Part shown: positions 53,134 to 62,098 of the stretch, piece by piece
How the letters are laid out: each line of letters opens with the position of its first letter
How positions within the stretch are numbered: position 1 is the first letter of the stretch
Assembly: GCF_017303275.1 (NCBI RefSeq)
Contig: NZ_JAFKOJ010000009.1
Location: 1 to 64,000 of the forward strand
Direction of reading: 5' to 3'
Length of the DNA stretch: 64,000 bases
Source: Bacillus sp. NTK034
GTDB lineage: Bacteria > Bacillota > Bacilli > Bacillales > Cytobacillaceae
Translations under genes and position numbers: made by a program
Notes under the pieces: model-generated
What the model was told of the DNA's origin: nothing
Databases searched by the model: none
Seen by the model: only the letters and a program-made list of their open reading frames with translations

Positions 53134-53226
53134 TTTACATCCACCCATCTGAAAATTTAATAGGCCTACGTAATATAATTAAGAACAAAGAGGATAACAT
53201 CACAAATTAAAGGGAGATAATAACAC

Positions 53227-53967
53227 ATGAAAAACCTCACCATTTTCACAGCCTCAGCGGCTAAACCTAATCTGCTTGTGAATTCTGCAGATGACCGAAT
53301 TGAACCAACAGACGGCTGGAGCATTTCGGCTGAAAATCCAGAGTATATTATTCATGGCTTCTCTCAATTAAAGATAAAGAAAGAATACAAGCTAAGAGGC
53401 TATCAATATTTCAGCGGAGGAAATGGCAATGGCATTGTCTGGGCGATCCCAGCTTCAGAGGAATTTCCTCATCCTGACAACTGTGACCGTTTAGATGAAA
53501 TGTTTCTTGGTCCTCCTAAGCCTGAAATGGCCCTGGATGATTTTATGGGTGCGATTGATGGTGACAGGTCTCCATTATCTTATCTGCAGGCGGCGATTGC
53601 ATGGCATGAGCTTCATGAATTTGGGGCAATGTGGCATGGCTGTTCCTGGGGACAGGATCGGATATTGCCGTTTACGGATGATTACAAGGTAGAAATGCTT
53701 TCTGAAATAGACGATGCAGATACAGATTCCAGCATTGAAGATTACTTGAATTTCATTCACCCATGGGATGAACTGAATGAAATTCCCGATATCCTGCATC
53801 CTCATTTCTTCTATCAAAATGGAAATCCGACAGTTGTTTTCTATACGGTCAATGATATTGGCTATTATAAATTAAGCAGGTATATCCATACCTTTGAAAA
53901 AGAAAGTTATATGCAGAAGGCAGAACGTGAAGAAATTGCAGCAGGCGAGGGGGGAATTATTTTTTAG
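53227..53967 (+). CDS. hypothetical cytoplasmic protein (246 aa)
   Basis: I do not recognise a named family. The protein is soluble, acidic and rich in Trp and His. Notable stretches are YQYFSGGNGNGIVWAIP, AAIAWHELHEFGAMWHGCSW (three His around aromatic residues) and a late FHPWDELNE-like region. No signal peptide or membrane segment is present. The ribosome site GGGAGAT precedes the ATG and a terminator follows, so it is a single-gene unit. The His cluster could bind a metal, which is speculation. Confidence 0.65.
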   Translation: MKNLTIFTASAAKPNLLVNSADDRIEPTDGWSISAENPEYIIHGFSQLKIKKEYKLRGYQYFSGGNGNGIVWAIPASEEFPHPDNCDRLDEMFLGPPKPEMALDDFMGAIDGDRSPLSYLQAAIAWHELHEFGAMWHGCSWGQDRILPFTDDYKVEMLSEIDDADTDSSIEDYLNFIHPWDELNEIPDILHPHFFYQNGNPTVVFYTVNDIGYYKLSRYIHTFEKESYMQKAEREEIAAGEGGIIF

Positions 53968-54044
53968 ACTGCGTATCCAGTAAAGCGATACAAAGATGTC
54001 ACGATTATAATCCCCTTTACAATGTGAATAATGGTAGAATGGAC

Positions 54045-54080
54045 AAAGAGAACTATGCATCTGAGCAAGGTTCTCTTTTC
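54045..54080 (+). terminator. terminator after the 246-aa hypothetical gene
   Basis: AAAGAGAAC (54045-54053) pairs with GTTCTCTTT (54070-54078) with Ts after it. Confidence 0.75.
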
Positions 54081-54224
54081 AATTTGCCATCAGGACTCAG
54101 CACTGTGATTTTTCAGAAATCATTAAGTGGCAACTCCTGTTATAATAAGTGTATACTGTTAATCTAATTAGTATTTTTTTAGATAGAGATGAGAGATAAT
54201 CAATAAAAGGGGAATAGATCGATC

Positions 54225-55142
54225 ATGAAAGAGGAAGCAACCCTTAAAATGCAGGGACGGCCTTTATCAAAGATCCTCGCACTAACAGTCAAGACAGGGA
54301 TTATCAAATCTAACCTGATCCCGATGTTTGCAGGATTAACATTGGCCTTATATACCTACGACTTCGGCCTTCTGGAGAAGCTGCCTGAGATTTTACTGGC
54401 CTTTATTGGCTCAAGCCTGGTAATGGGGGCAGCCGGGGCTTTTAATAATTTATATGACCGTGACATCGATTCGATTATGAAGCGGACCCAAAGCAGACCA
54501 ACTGTCACAGGGGAAATCAAGCCAAAACAGGTTTTGTGGCTTGGTGCCTTCATGTCTGTTTTTGGAATTCTCGCTCTTGCCTTCACGACTCCTTTAGCGG
54601 GCTTCCTCGGGTTTTTGGGGCTATTTTTTTATGTGGTCCCATATACGATGTGGAGCAAGCGAAGAACCATTTACAATACGGAGATCGGAAGCATTTCCGG
54701 TGCGATGCCGCCGCTGATTGGCTGGGCTGCCATCCATCCGGATATCACGCATCCTGCGATCCTTGGCCTATTTATCATCACGGTCATTTGGCAAATGCCG
54801 CACTTCTATGCGATTGCCATTCGGAAGCATGATGAATATAAAGCGGCAAACGTTCCGATGCTGCCCGTTGTAAAGGGTGTCAGAAGAACATATATCCAGA
54901 CGAATATATATTTAATCATTTTAATCGGAATCAGTTTTCTGTTAGGCTCCTTAAGTATTGGCCTTATGCTGGTGGCCCTGCTTTTGGGAATTGCCTGGCT
55001 GGCGCTCAGTGTGTACGGCTATAAACGGATGGACCCGGAAAAATGGGCAAAATCACTGTTTATCTTTTCGCTTGTTCATATGACAGTCCTGTTTTCAACG
55101 GTTATTATTTACTCGATTATGGGGATTATTTTTGATTTATAA
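54225..55142 (+). CDS. ctaB: protoheme IX farnesyltransferase (heme o synthase)
   Basis: This membrane enzyme adds a farnesyl group to protoheme, giving heme o for terminal oxidases. The 305-aa UbiA-family protein has about nine hydrophobic segments and the allylic-diphosphate binding motif NNLYDRDIDSIMKRT with its Asp residues, plus a second conserved WQMPHFYAIAIRKHDEY region. The length is typical. It stands alone; the usual ctaC-F oxidase genes are not next to it. The last ~75 codons are repeated in diverged form at 56412-56666, beyond the aminotransferase gene. Confidence 0.93.
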   Translation: MKEEATLKMQGRPLSKILALTVKTGIIKSNLIPMFAGLTLALYTYDFGLLEKLPEILLAFIGSSLVMGAAGAFNNLYDRDIDSIMKRTQSRPTVTGEIKPKQVLWLGAFMSVFGILALAFTTPLAGFLGFLGLFFYVVPYTMWSKRRTIYNTEIGSISGAMPPLIGWAAIHPDITHPAILGLFIITVIWQMPHFYAIAIRKHDEYKAANVPMLPVVKGVRRTYIQTNIYLIILIGISFLLGSLSIGLMLVALLLGIAWLALSVYGYKRMDPEKWAKSLFIFSLVHMTVLFSTVIIYSIMGIIFDL

Positions 55143-55218
55143 CTTTTAGATTTTTATGGGGAATAATGGCTATAGACTCCATAGAAAAGGTTGTCAATTG
55201 AATGGATTTAGATTATTG

Positions 55219-55252
55219 AAAAGCGTTAATCGTTAAGATTAACGCTTTTTCT
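55219..55252 (+). terminator. terminator after ctaB
   Basis: AAAAGCGTTAATC (55219-55231) pairs perfectly with GATTAACGCTTTT (55237-55249), with Ts continuing. Confidence 0.88.
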
Positions 55253-55419
55253 TGTGGTTTTATCAGGGGAGAAAGGGTGACTTATAAAACAGGACTATCT
55301 AATGAATCAAGCTTAAGAAAGGTTTGCACCCTTATTTTGACGAGAAGGGAACTTCCAAAATATCCATTACTTAAATGATATTCTAATAAAATTAAGCGAA
55401 ATACTAAAGATTTTAAGTG

Positions 55420-56325
55420 TTAATACACCGGTGTACAATAGCTTAAATAATGGGGATTGTTTCCTCTCACAATATTTTCATAATGAAAGCGAATTTTTTT
55501 AGTCAAATCCCCTTCAATCCCTTTTCCTATTTTCCTATGATCAATATTAATTATAGGTTTGATTTCTATTGCTGTGCCAGTGAAAAACACTTCATCAGCA
55601 GAGTATAGTTCCGTTCTTGACAGACTGTGTTCAGAAACTGAGAGAAATAAGTGATTTTTAGCAATTTGAATGACAGTATCTCGCGTAATCCCTGCGAGTA
55701 TATTATCGGATATTGGCGGGGTAATTAACCTGTTATTTTTCACGATGAAAATATTTTCTCCTGGCCCCTCACTTACATTTCCTTCATCCGTTAAAAATAT
55801 AGCTTCATCAAAACCATTTAAAAGTGCATCCGTAGTTGCCAATCCAGAATTCAAATAATTTCCCGTTGATTTTGCCTGAGGCGGAATCATATTATTACCT
55901 GTACGGCTCCATGAAGAAACACAAACCTTTAAGGCCGGCTTAGGTTTATATTCAAATGCTGTGCAATAAATTGTAACCCTATTAAAAGGATCTGTTAAAT
56001 CAGGACGCAGTGTATTTGCCCCCTTAAAGCACATAGGCCGTATATATACATCCTCCCGGACATTATTTTGTCTTAATAACTGGATTGTCCATTTAATTAA
56101 TTGTATTGGTGTATAAGGAACTTGTATATGTAGAGAATTTCCAGATTCATTTAAGCGTTTATAATGATCCCAAATTCGAAAAATGAATAATTGTTTTTGA
56201 TATTCATTCCAGTAAGCCCTAATTCCCTCGAAGCATCCTAATCCATAATTTAGACCTTTATTTCTTATGCTAACTGAAACCTTAGATTCATCTAGAATTT
56301 CCCCCTGGTCAAAAACATACCTCAT
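55420..56325 (-). CDS. ilvE: branched-chain amino acid aminotransferase (class IV)
   Basis: A 301-aa PLP-dependent enzyme interconverting Val, Leu, Ile and their 2-oxo acids. It has the fold-type IV pattern: GLNYGLGCFEGIRAYW near the N-terminus, Arg in EDVYIRPMCF, the PLP Lys152 in PPQAKSTGNYLNS, and the phosphate-binding EGPGENIFIV and GITRDTVI regions. The frame is open 12 codons further from an ATG without a ribosome site; the ATG used has GGTGGG nearby and fits the family start. It lies, on the opposite strand, between intact ctaB and a second ctaB 3' end, so it is probably acquired. Confidence 0.85.
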   Translation of the reverse strand: MRYVFDQGEILDESKVSVSIRNKGLNYGLGCFEGIRAYWNEYQKQLFIFRIWDHYKRLNESGNSLHIQVPYTPIQLIKWTIQLLRQNNVREDVYIRPMCFKGANTLRPDLTDPFNRVTIYCTAFEYKPKPALKVCVSSWSRTGNNMIPPQAKSTGNYLNSGLATTDALLNGFDEAIFLTDEGNVSEGPGENIFIVKNNRLITPPISDNILAGITRDTVIQIAKNHLFLSVSEHSLSRTELYSADEVFFTGTAIEIKPIINIDHRKIGKGIEGDLTKKIRFHYENIVRGNNPHYLSYCTPVY

Positions 56326-56411
56326 TTTATTATCCCACCAATAATAATATATTTTCTTCATTTATATATTTGGTCAGTCAGGATTATTCCTAACAAACCA
56401 ATATGCAAAAG

Positions 56412-56666
56412 GGGATAAGAGACCCTATATCCAGATTGAATGTTTTGATCGGAATCAGTTTCCTGTTAGGCTCCTTAAGCATTGGCCTTATGCTGGTGGC
56501 CCTGCTTTTGGGAATTGCCTGGCTGGCGCTCAGTGTGTACGGCTATAAACGGATGGACCCGGAAAAATGGGCAAAATCACTGTTTATCTTTTAGCTTGTT
56601 CATATGACAGTCCTGTTTTCGACGGTTATTATTTACTCAATGATGGGGATTATTTTTGATTTGTAA
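56412..56666 (+). pseudogene. decayed 3' fragment of a second ctaB allele
   Basis: From about 56440 to the stop at 56664-56666 the sequence is nearly identical to the end of ctaB, with about seven differences in ~215 bases. Most are synonymous (TTT/TTC, AGT/AGC, TCA/TCG, TTA/TTG), but one turns a TCG codon into TAG. Upstream of 56440 the match weakens and loses frame. No start codon or 5' part remains, so it cannot make CtaB. Confidence 0.9.
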
Positions 56667-56719
56667 AAGCATCAAGCTGCGGATATAGTAGATTTATATT
56701 GTAATTAAGTCACTAAAAA

Positions 56720-56750
56720 GCCCTTCTCAAATTTGAGAGGGGCATAGTTT
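56720..56750. terminator. palindrome between the ctaB fragment and the ABC permease gene
   Basis: GCCCTTCTCAAA faces TTTGAGAGGGGC with one wobble and no loop beyond the centre; A- and T-rich flanks on both sides suit a bidirectional terminator. Confidence 0.65.
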
Positions 56751-56761
56751 ATTACTCAGAG

Positions 56762-57586
56762 TTAATCATTTTGCGGCCGCCATGAAGAAAAATGTTTCTC
56801 TAATAATCCAACTAATCCAGAAAGGATAAGACCAGTTATCGTAATAACAAATATCCCAACGAACATTCTGGCTGTTTGTAAATTCTGGCCATCAATGGTT
56901 AATTGAAAACCAATACCTGCAGATGAAGCAAATAATTCACCGACTACTACCCCGATCAAACCTTGACCAATACCCAAACGGATACCTGCTAATAAAAACG
57001 GAACAGTCGAAGGCAAAGCAATCGTTTTAAAAACTTGAAACTCGCTGGCTGTAAAGGTGCGAGCGGCTTTTATCAAGTTTTGATCCAGTGTTTGCATTGC
57101 TTTTTGTGCATTTAAAACAATTGGGAAGAATGCCATCAAAAAGACAATCAGCATTTTGGATTCAACCCCACTTCCTAATGCAATAACGATTACAGGTAAT
57201 AAAGCTACTTTTGGTGTAACGTATAATCCGGAAATAAAAGGGTTTACAATGGCATTAAAAATTTTATTCCAGCCCGAAAGTACACCAATAGGTATCCCGA
57301 TAAGGACGGCGAAAACAAAGCCTATTGCAAACTCATAGCCGCTTACGCCCATATTGCTCCAAAATGCAGGTTCCTGCACCATTACAACAGCAGCTTGAAA
57401 TATCTCGGAAGGAGAACTGACAAACAGTGGATCAATCCATTCTTTTTTCGAAACTAATTCCCACCCTAATATAAATAAAGCAACCGAGAAGACACTTATC
57501 ACGATAGTAAAGTCTTTCTTTCTTAAAACTTTTGGCTTTTCCTTTATGAGCTTCCTTGTTTCCTGAGTAATTTCAGTGTTTGCCAT
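56762..57586 (-). CDS. ABC transporter permease, NitT/TauT (SsuC-like) family
   Basis: A 274-aa inner-membrane subunit with six hydrophobic segments and the family EAA-like loop (KAARTFTASEFQVFKTIALPSTVPFLL). It pairs with the ATPase encoded 17 bases upstream and the lipoprotein upstream of that. Such systems import sulfonates, nitrate, taurine, thiamine precursors or other small organic compounds; the substrate cannot be read from the permease. The N-terminal 30 residues are cytoplasmic and charged. A ribosome site AAAGGGAAAGGAG lies before the ATG. Confidence 0.87.
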   Translation of the reverse strand: MANTEITQETRKLIKEKPKVLRKKDFTIVISVFSVALFILGWELVSKKEWIDPLFVSSPSEIFQAAVVMVQEPAFWSNMGVSGYEFAIGFVFAVLIGIPIGVLSGWNKIFNAIVNPFISGLYVTPKVALLPVIVIALGSGVESKMLIVFLMAFFPIVLNAQKAMQTLDQNLIKAARTFTASEFQVFKTIALPSTVPFLLAGIRLGIGQGLIGVVVGELFASSAGIGFQLTIDGQNLQTARMFVGIFVITITGLILSGLVGLLEKHFSSWRPQND

Positions 57587-57603
57587 GGCCCGCTCCTTTC
57601 CCT

Positions 57604-58422
57604 TTAATGAAAACCTTGTTTAGTAGATTCTTTTTCTATCAAAGACCAAATATAATCTATTTGCTTTAAAAATTCAGGATCGCGTTTTATATTTAAATCC
57701 CGTGGTCTTGGAATTGTAACATCCACTATATCGACAACTCTGCCTGGTCTTGCTCCAAATACGAATACCCGATCTGCCAAATATACGGCTTCATCTATTT
57801 GGTGGGTAATAAACAAGCTTGTTTTCTTAGTTTCATTCCAAATTCGAAGTAACTCTTTCTGCATAAATTCCCGTGTTTGAGCATCAAGCGCAGAGAATGG
57901 TTCATCCAGTAATAAAAGAGAAGGCTCTACTGTCAATGCTCTTGCAAGATTGACACGCTGCTGCATACCTCCAGATAACTCATGAGGATAATGATTTTCG
58001 AATCCTTTCAGCCCAACCATCTCAATATACTCTTTTGCCTTTATCTTAGTTTCCCTGGACACTCGTTTTTGAATCTCCACGCCATATAGCACGTTCTGAA
58101 TAACAGTACGCCAAGGAAAGAGACTTGGAGTTTGAAAGACAACAGATCGATCAATGCCCGGTCCATTTATTTTTTTTTCATCGAGTAAAATGGAACCTCT
58201 GCTTGGTTTTATTAGACCGGCCACTGTATTTAAAAAGGTTGTTTTACCACATCCACTGGGTCCAACGATACAAATAAATTCGCCTTCCTTAATATTCAAA
58301 TTAATATCTTGAAGCGCAATGACTTCTGCACCCGTTTTATTGTTCACATAAGTTACGTCAAGATCATTTGATGATAGTTTATAACCCTGTCCAATCGCTG
58401 CTCCGCTCACTATATTCACCAC
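57604..58422 (-). CDS. ABC transporter ATP-binding protein, NitT/TauT (SsuB-like) family
   Basis: A 272-aa ATPase with Walker A GPSGCGKTT, Q-loop in VVFQTPSLFPWRT, signature LSGGMQQRV, Walker B LLLLDEPFSALD and H-loop His in FITHQIDEA. This set, with the FPW after the Q-loop, is typical of nitrate/sulfonate/taurine importers. The start is uncertain: several GTG codons occur in the first 15 residues, and GTG at 58422 has only a poor ribosome site. It is the middle gene of a three-gene operon. Confidence 0.87.
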   Translation of the reverse strand: MVNIVSGAAIGQGYKLSSNDLDVTYVNNKTGAEVIALQDINLNIKEGEFICIVGPSGCGKTTFLNTVAGLIKPSRGSILLDEKKINGPGIDRSVVFQTPSLFPWRTVIQNVLYGVEIQKRVSRETKIKAKEYIEMVGLKGFENHYPHELSGGMQQRVNLARALTVEPSLLLLDEPFSALDAQTREFMQKELLRIWNETKKTSLFITHQIDEAVYLADRVFVFGARPGRVVDIVDVTIPRPRDLNIKRDPEFLKQIDYIWSLIEKESTKQGFH

Positions 58423-58435
58423 TTTTCATTAAGAA

Positions 58436-59494
58436 TTATTTAGGAAATGCTTCCTCTATATATTCGTTTGTCCAAATACCCCCAGGTTCTGTATTCTGTT
58501 CCTTGGTAATTCCAGTTAAATCTCCAAATTCAACCAAAGGAACTTGAGCATTATCCCAAGATTCTTTAGTCATTTCTCCATAACCCTGGAAGGTATCTTT
58601 TAAGTCTATTAATGAATTTTCCAAAACCTTAAGGTCAGTTCCTTCGAAATAGGAAGCTATGGACTCTGCAGCATCCTTTGGATTTTCACGGGTAAACTCG
58701 ATTCCTTTTCCAATAGCCCGCACTACTTTAGCTGCTATGTCAGGGTTTTCTTCAAGATATTCCCGATCTGCAAATACAACTTCCCAAACCATGTTCGCAT
58801 ATGTGGGCTCTTCACTCGCTTTAATCACTAGTTCTCCTACACCTTCATTCTTGACTTGTGCGGCAAATGGAGGTGAACTGATCCCGCCTGAAACAACGCC
58901 TTCCTTCATACCGCCAATTTTAGGTCCAGTGCCGGCTAATTTGACCATTTTAACTGACGATGGATCAATGCCATGTAATTGCATTAAATATCTCGTATAA
59001 ATGTCCCCTGAATCGCCTACTACATTTGTTCCGATGCTTGCACCTTCTAATGCAGCAACACGGTCTTTAAGGGGAGCATCCATATTTATTTTCTTTTCTT
59101 CTATGTATTCATTAGATAGGGCAATTTCAAAGGTGAGCGCTGAATTTAAAGATTGAATTGCTACAAGATCTTCACCTTTTTCCAATGGTACAAACATACT
59201 TCTGGGTCCAGAGATGGCAAATTGAGCTTGTCCTGATAAAACAGAAGCAATAACTTGTGAACCACCGCCACCAGAGGCAATTTCAGCTTTAATTCCTTCT
59301 TCTTTCAAAAAGCCTTTTTCAACTGCTACATAAAAAGGTGCCAAAGAGAGAATTCTAGCTGGTTCAGAAAAAGTAATCTCGGTCAATTTCTTCCCGGCTT
59401 CGTTTGTTGCCGGAGCGTTTCCGCCACCAGAACATCCTGCTAAAAATAAGGCTAAAACTAATAGGAGCACAGCTCCACTTTTCTTGATAAACAT
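58436..59494 (-). CDS. ABC transporter substrate-binding lipoprotein (NMT1/SsuA-like)
   Basis: A 352-aa solute-binding protein. The signal peptide ends in the lipobox LFLAGC, giving a membrane-anchored lipoprotein, followed by a Gly/Ala linker. The binding fold has the expected LAPFYVAVEKGFLKEEGI and GGGSQVIASVLSGQAQFAISG pieces. It delivers its ligand to the permease-ATPase pair downstream. It is the first gene of the operon, with AGGAGGG before the ATG and palindromes in its promoter region. Confidence 0.87.
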   Translation of the reverse strand: MFIKKSGAVLLLVLALFLAGCSGGGNAPATNEAGKKLTEITFSEPARILSLAPFYVAVEKGFLKEEGIKAEIASGGGGSQVIASVLSGQAQFAISGPRSMFVPLEKGEDLVAIQSLNSALTFEIALSNEYIEEKKINMDAPLKDRVAALEGASIGTNVVGDSGDIYTRYLMQLHGIDPSSVKMVKLAGTGPKIGGMKEGVVSGGISSPPFAAQVKNEGVGELVIKASEEPTYANMVWEVVFADREYLEENPDIAAKVVRAIGKGIEFTRENPKDAAESIASYFEGTDLKVLENSLIDLKDTFQGYGEMTKESWDNAQVPLVEFGDLTGITKEQNTEPGGIWTNEYIEEAFPK

Positions 59495-59933
59495 GTAATC
59501 CCTCCTAGAAATATTTATATAAAAAACACTTTTGTGTTTTATATATAAAACTATGTTTTGTTTTTTTTTAATTATAGCATTATTTTCTAAAAATTTAAAC
59601 AGTTTAGAATTAAAAAATGAGCTGTGTACGAATTGGTTAGGTAATTTAAATCTTAAGAGTCATCTTATTTAAAATGAGTCACTCCATAGAAAAAATGTTC
59701 TGCTGTTATTCTTTTGTTTGGATTCCAATAAGGAAATAAGTCTGAAGGAGGAAAAAGATTATTTCAATTTATAACAAAATCCTGACAGTTCGATATTTCA
59801 CTTTAAAAGGGGGTATTTATTATCAAACAGATAGCTCTTTGAAGGTGATGAATTCGAGTAATGTTTGCTCATTCTGGATAGAATGATGGGTGTACTCGGG
59901 ATATCGTCAGGATACGAATGGAGGAATAAGGTT
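59495..59933. other. 439-bp divergent gap between the ABC operon and the DUF2243 gene
   Basis: Promoters for both directions must lie here. The left part has the AT-only palindromes described at 59523-59563. The rest (59564-59919) shows no gene or hairpin I can support. Confidence 0.4.
59523..59563. promoter_or_regulatory. AT-rich palindromes upstream of the ABC operon
   Basis: AAAACACTTTTGTGTTTT (59523-59540) and TTTTATATATAAAA (59537-59550) are overlapping palindromes, and AAAACTATGTTTT follows. They lie 30-70 bases before the lipoprotein start and could be an operator or promoter core. Confidence 0.4.
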
Positions 59934-60437
59934 ATGACTATTGAACATAATCGTTCAGCTAAATCAAACCATCCTGCCAGCTCAGCCCGCAATCTGTGGT
60001 CTGGTGTGCTGTTTGGCATTGGGTTTGCTGCCTTTATAGATGAGACAATTTTTCATCAGCTGCTGCGCTGGCATCATTTTTATGACAAATCCACTACGGA
60101 TATTGGACTTATCTCCGACGGGCTTTTTCATGCTTTCAGTTGGTTTGCGACAATTGGAGGTTTGTTTATTTTTGCCGATCTTCGCCGGCGAAATGCATTG
60201 TGCTTGAAGAGGTGGTGGGGTGGGAAGCTGCTTGGTGCGGGAGGTTTCCAGTTATATGATGGTACCATCCAGCACAAATTAATGCGGATACATCAAATTC
60301 GATATGTAGAGAATGTATTTATCTACGATCTTATATGGAATGCAATAGCTGTATTCATGATCATAATCGGTCTTATCCTTGTTATTCGTACAAACAAGAA
60401 ACAGCAACCTGAAAAGGCTGTCCCATATGAACAATAA
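59934..60437 (+). CDS. DUF2243 membrane protein
   Basis: A 167-aa membrane protein with about four hydrophobic segments and several conserved His residues (DETIFHQLLRWHHFYD; ISDGLFHAFSW; GTIQHKLMRIHQIRY), the pattern of DUF2243. The function is unknown; the His could bind heme or metal. The frame is open 23 codons earlier, but GGAGG lies 9 bases before the ATG used. It overlaps the following CtaG-like gene by 11 bases, implying a joint role, possibly in oxidase assembly. Confidence 0.82.
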   Translation: MTIEHNRSAKSNHPASSARNLWSGVLFGIGFAAFIDETIFHQLLRWHHFYDKSTTDIGLISDGLFHAFSWFATIGGLFIFADLRRRNALCLKRWWGGKLLGAGGFQLYDGTIQHKLMRIHQIRYVENVFIYDLIWNAIAVFMIIIGLILVIRTNKKQQPEKAVPYEQ

Positions 60438-61251
60438 TCATATTCATCATATTGACGGAACTCCTGCACCTGATCTAATCCCTCAATTACTCGCGGCATT
60501 GCCGTTTGTGCTGAGTTTATTTATATACATCCTTGCTGTTTTCGTCTCCAGCAGAAATCACAGGCCATGGCCGGTATACCGGACTGTCTGCTGGATTTTT
60601 GGCGTTTTTTTCGCTGTCGCAGCCGTAATAGGTACCCTTGCTGACCGTGCCCATTCAGATTTTTCGGCACATATGTTCAGTCATTTGTTCTTAGGCATGC
60701 TTGCTCCGTTGCTCATGACACTTGCGTCGCCCATGACGCTTTTGCTGCGAACTCTAAGTGTTCCTTTAGCAAGAAGGCTTTTAAGGGTTCTGAAGAGCTG
60801 GATTTCGCGGATGTTTACCCATCCCATTATGGCATCCTTCCTTAATATAGGAGGGCTTTGGTTATTATATACAACCTCTCTTTACTCGCTTATGCACGAG
60901 AGCATTCTTATTCATCTCATTGTTCATTTCCATGTATTCCTGGCAGGATATTTATTTACAGTGTCAATGATTTATTTTGATCCGATCCCTCACCGGATTC
61001 CTTTTCTGTACCGTGCACTTGTATTCGTTTTTGCTTTGGCAGGGCATGGGATCCTTTCAAAGTACATTTATGCTCATCCGCCTGCTGGTGTATCAGCTTC
61101 TCAGGCTGAAAATGGAGGGATGATCATGTATTATGGCGGGGACGCGATTGACATTATACTCATATTCATCTTTTGCTGGCAATGGTCCAAAGCCAGCAGG
61201 CAAAGAGAAGATGTATCAGTAAGCCCGGAAACAGAAAGTACCAGAGGGTAA
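60427..61251 (+). CDS. ctaG: cytochrome c oxidase assembly protein, CtaG family
   Basis: A 274-aa membrane protein with seven or so hydrophobic segments, matching the Bacillus CtaG (caa3-oxidase assembly) family. It has HMFSHLFLGMLAPLLMTLASP, HLIVHFHVFLAGYLF and GDAIDIILIFIFCWQW with conserved His and Asp. CtaG is needed for copper-site assembly in caa3 oxidase. The start was set at the ATG overlapping the DUF2243 stop region. The terminator follows closely. Related heme-side gene ctaB lies 5 kb upstream. Confidence 0.82.
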   Translation: MNNNHIHHIDGTPAPDLIPQLLAALPFVLSLFIYILAVFVSSRNHRPWPVYRTVCWIFGVFFAVAAVIGTLADRAHSDFSAHMFSHLFLGMLAPLLMTLASPMTLLLRTLSVPLARRLLRVLKSWISRMFTHPIMASFLNIGGLWLLYTTSLYSLMHESILIHLIVHFHVFLAGYLFTVSMIYFDPIPHRIPFLYRALVFVFALAGHGILSKYIYAHPPAGVSASQAENGGMIMYYGGDAIDIILIFIFCWQWSKASRQREDVSVSPETESTRG

Positions 61252-61296
61252 TGCAGCTTGTTCAACAATGAGGGCTTCATATTAAAGTTAATTTAT

Positions 61297-61329
61297 TCCG
61301 GTTTTCATATATGAAAGCCGGATTTTTTT
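61297..61329 (+). terminator. terminator after ctaG
   Basis: TCCGGTTTTCAT (61297-61308) pairs with ATGAAAGCCGGA (61311-61322) with one wobble, then seven Ts. Confidence 0.85.
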
Positions 61330-61509
61330 ATTCTTAGCTTTAGCTTTCAGGATGCAAAGAGCAGGTGTTCATTTCTAAAAGCCATTTATTTATTTTAAAT
61401 TTTCTTTTAATTTAAAATATTTTATGATATTATACGATTAATTACAGTATTACTAAAATAAATTACATCTACACTATAATTTTTCAGTTCTGCTTCAAAG
61501 GAGTTCATT

Positions 61510-62055
61510 ATGGAAGAAATTTATAAGAAAATTAAAGATTTAAGACTTCAGCATGGTTATACCCTAAAGGAATTAAGTGAACGCACTGATTTGTCAATCA
61601 GCTTCCTTTCTCAAGTAGAGAGAGGGGCAACTTCATTAGCTATTACCTCTTTAAAGAAAATAGCGGATGCACTTAATGTTAAGATTTCTGAGTTTTTCGA
61701 AGATGAGAAACCAAATCAGAATTTTATGGTAAAGGCCAGTGAACATAAGCCGTTTAATATCAAGGGCTCGGAGTTTACTTATGTTCGAGTAAATGGTGAA
61801 TTTCCAGGCAGAAACCTTGAACCGCTCTTGGTTACATTAGCCCCGAACCAAAAACAGATACAGCAATTTGGCCACCCAGGTGAGGAATATTATTACGTAT
61901 TAAAGGGATTTGTTATTTTTCATGTAGATGAGAAGGAATATGTTGTCAGGGAAGGTGATTCCATTCACTTTCCATCCACTTACCCGCACACGATGGAAAA
62001 TCCCATAAATGAAGAATCAAGATTACTTTGTGTTTTGACGCCAGTTATTTTTTAA
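61510..62055 (+). CDS. XRE-family transcriptional regulator with cupin domain
   Basis: A 181-aa regulator with N-terminal HTH (residues ~8-62; TLKELSERTDLSISFLSQVE) and C-terminal cupin (residues ~105-178; HPGEEYYYVLKGFVIFHVD, EGDSIHFPSTYPHTMENP). It has the same layout as the regulator at 22435-22992 but is clearly different in sequence. It lies 43 bases upstream of the hydantoinase-type gene on the same strand and probably controls it in response to the substrate or a product. Confidence 0.85.
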   Translation: MEEIYKKIKDLRLQHGYTLKELSERTDLSISFLSQVERGATSLAITSLKKIADALNVKISEFFEDEKPNQNFMVKASEHKPFNIKGSEFTYVRVNGEFPGRNLEPLLVTLAPNQKQIQQFGHPGEEYYYVLKGFVIFHVDEKEYVVREGDSIHFPSTYPHTMENPINEESRLLCVLTPVIF

Positions 62056-62098
62056 TTGGCTGATTATAAATATCTTATTTAACGAAAGGTGGAGTATC

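Noticed and set aside
56403..56594. 63-aa frame at the ctaB fragment as a real small gene
   Set aside because: Its sequence is the interrupted copy of the CtaB C-terminus and ends at a nonsense codon; treated as a pseudogene.
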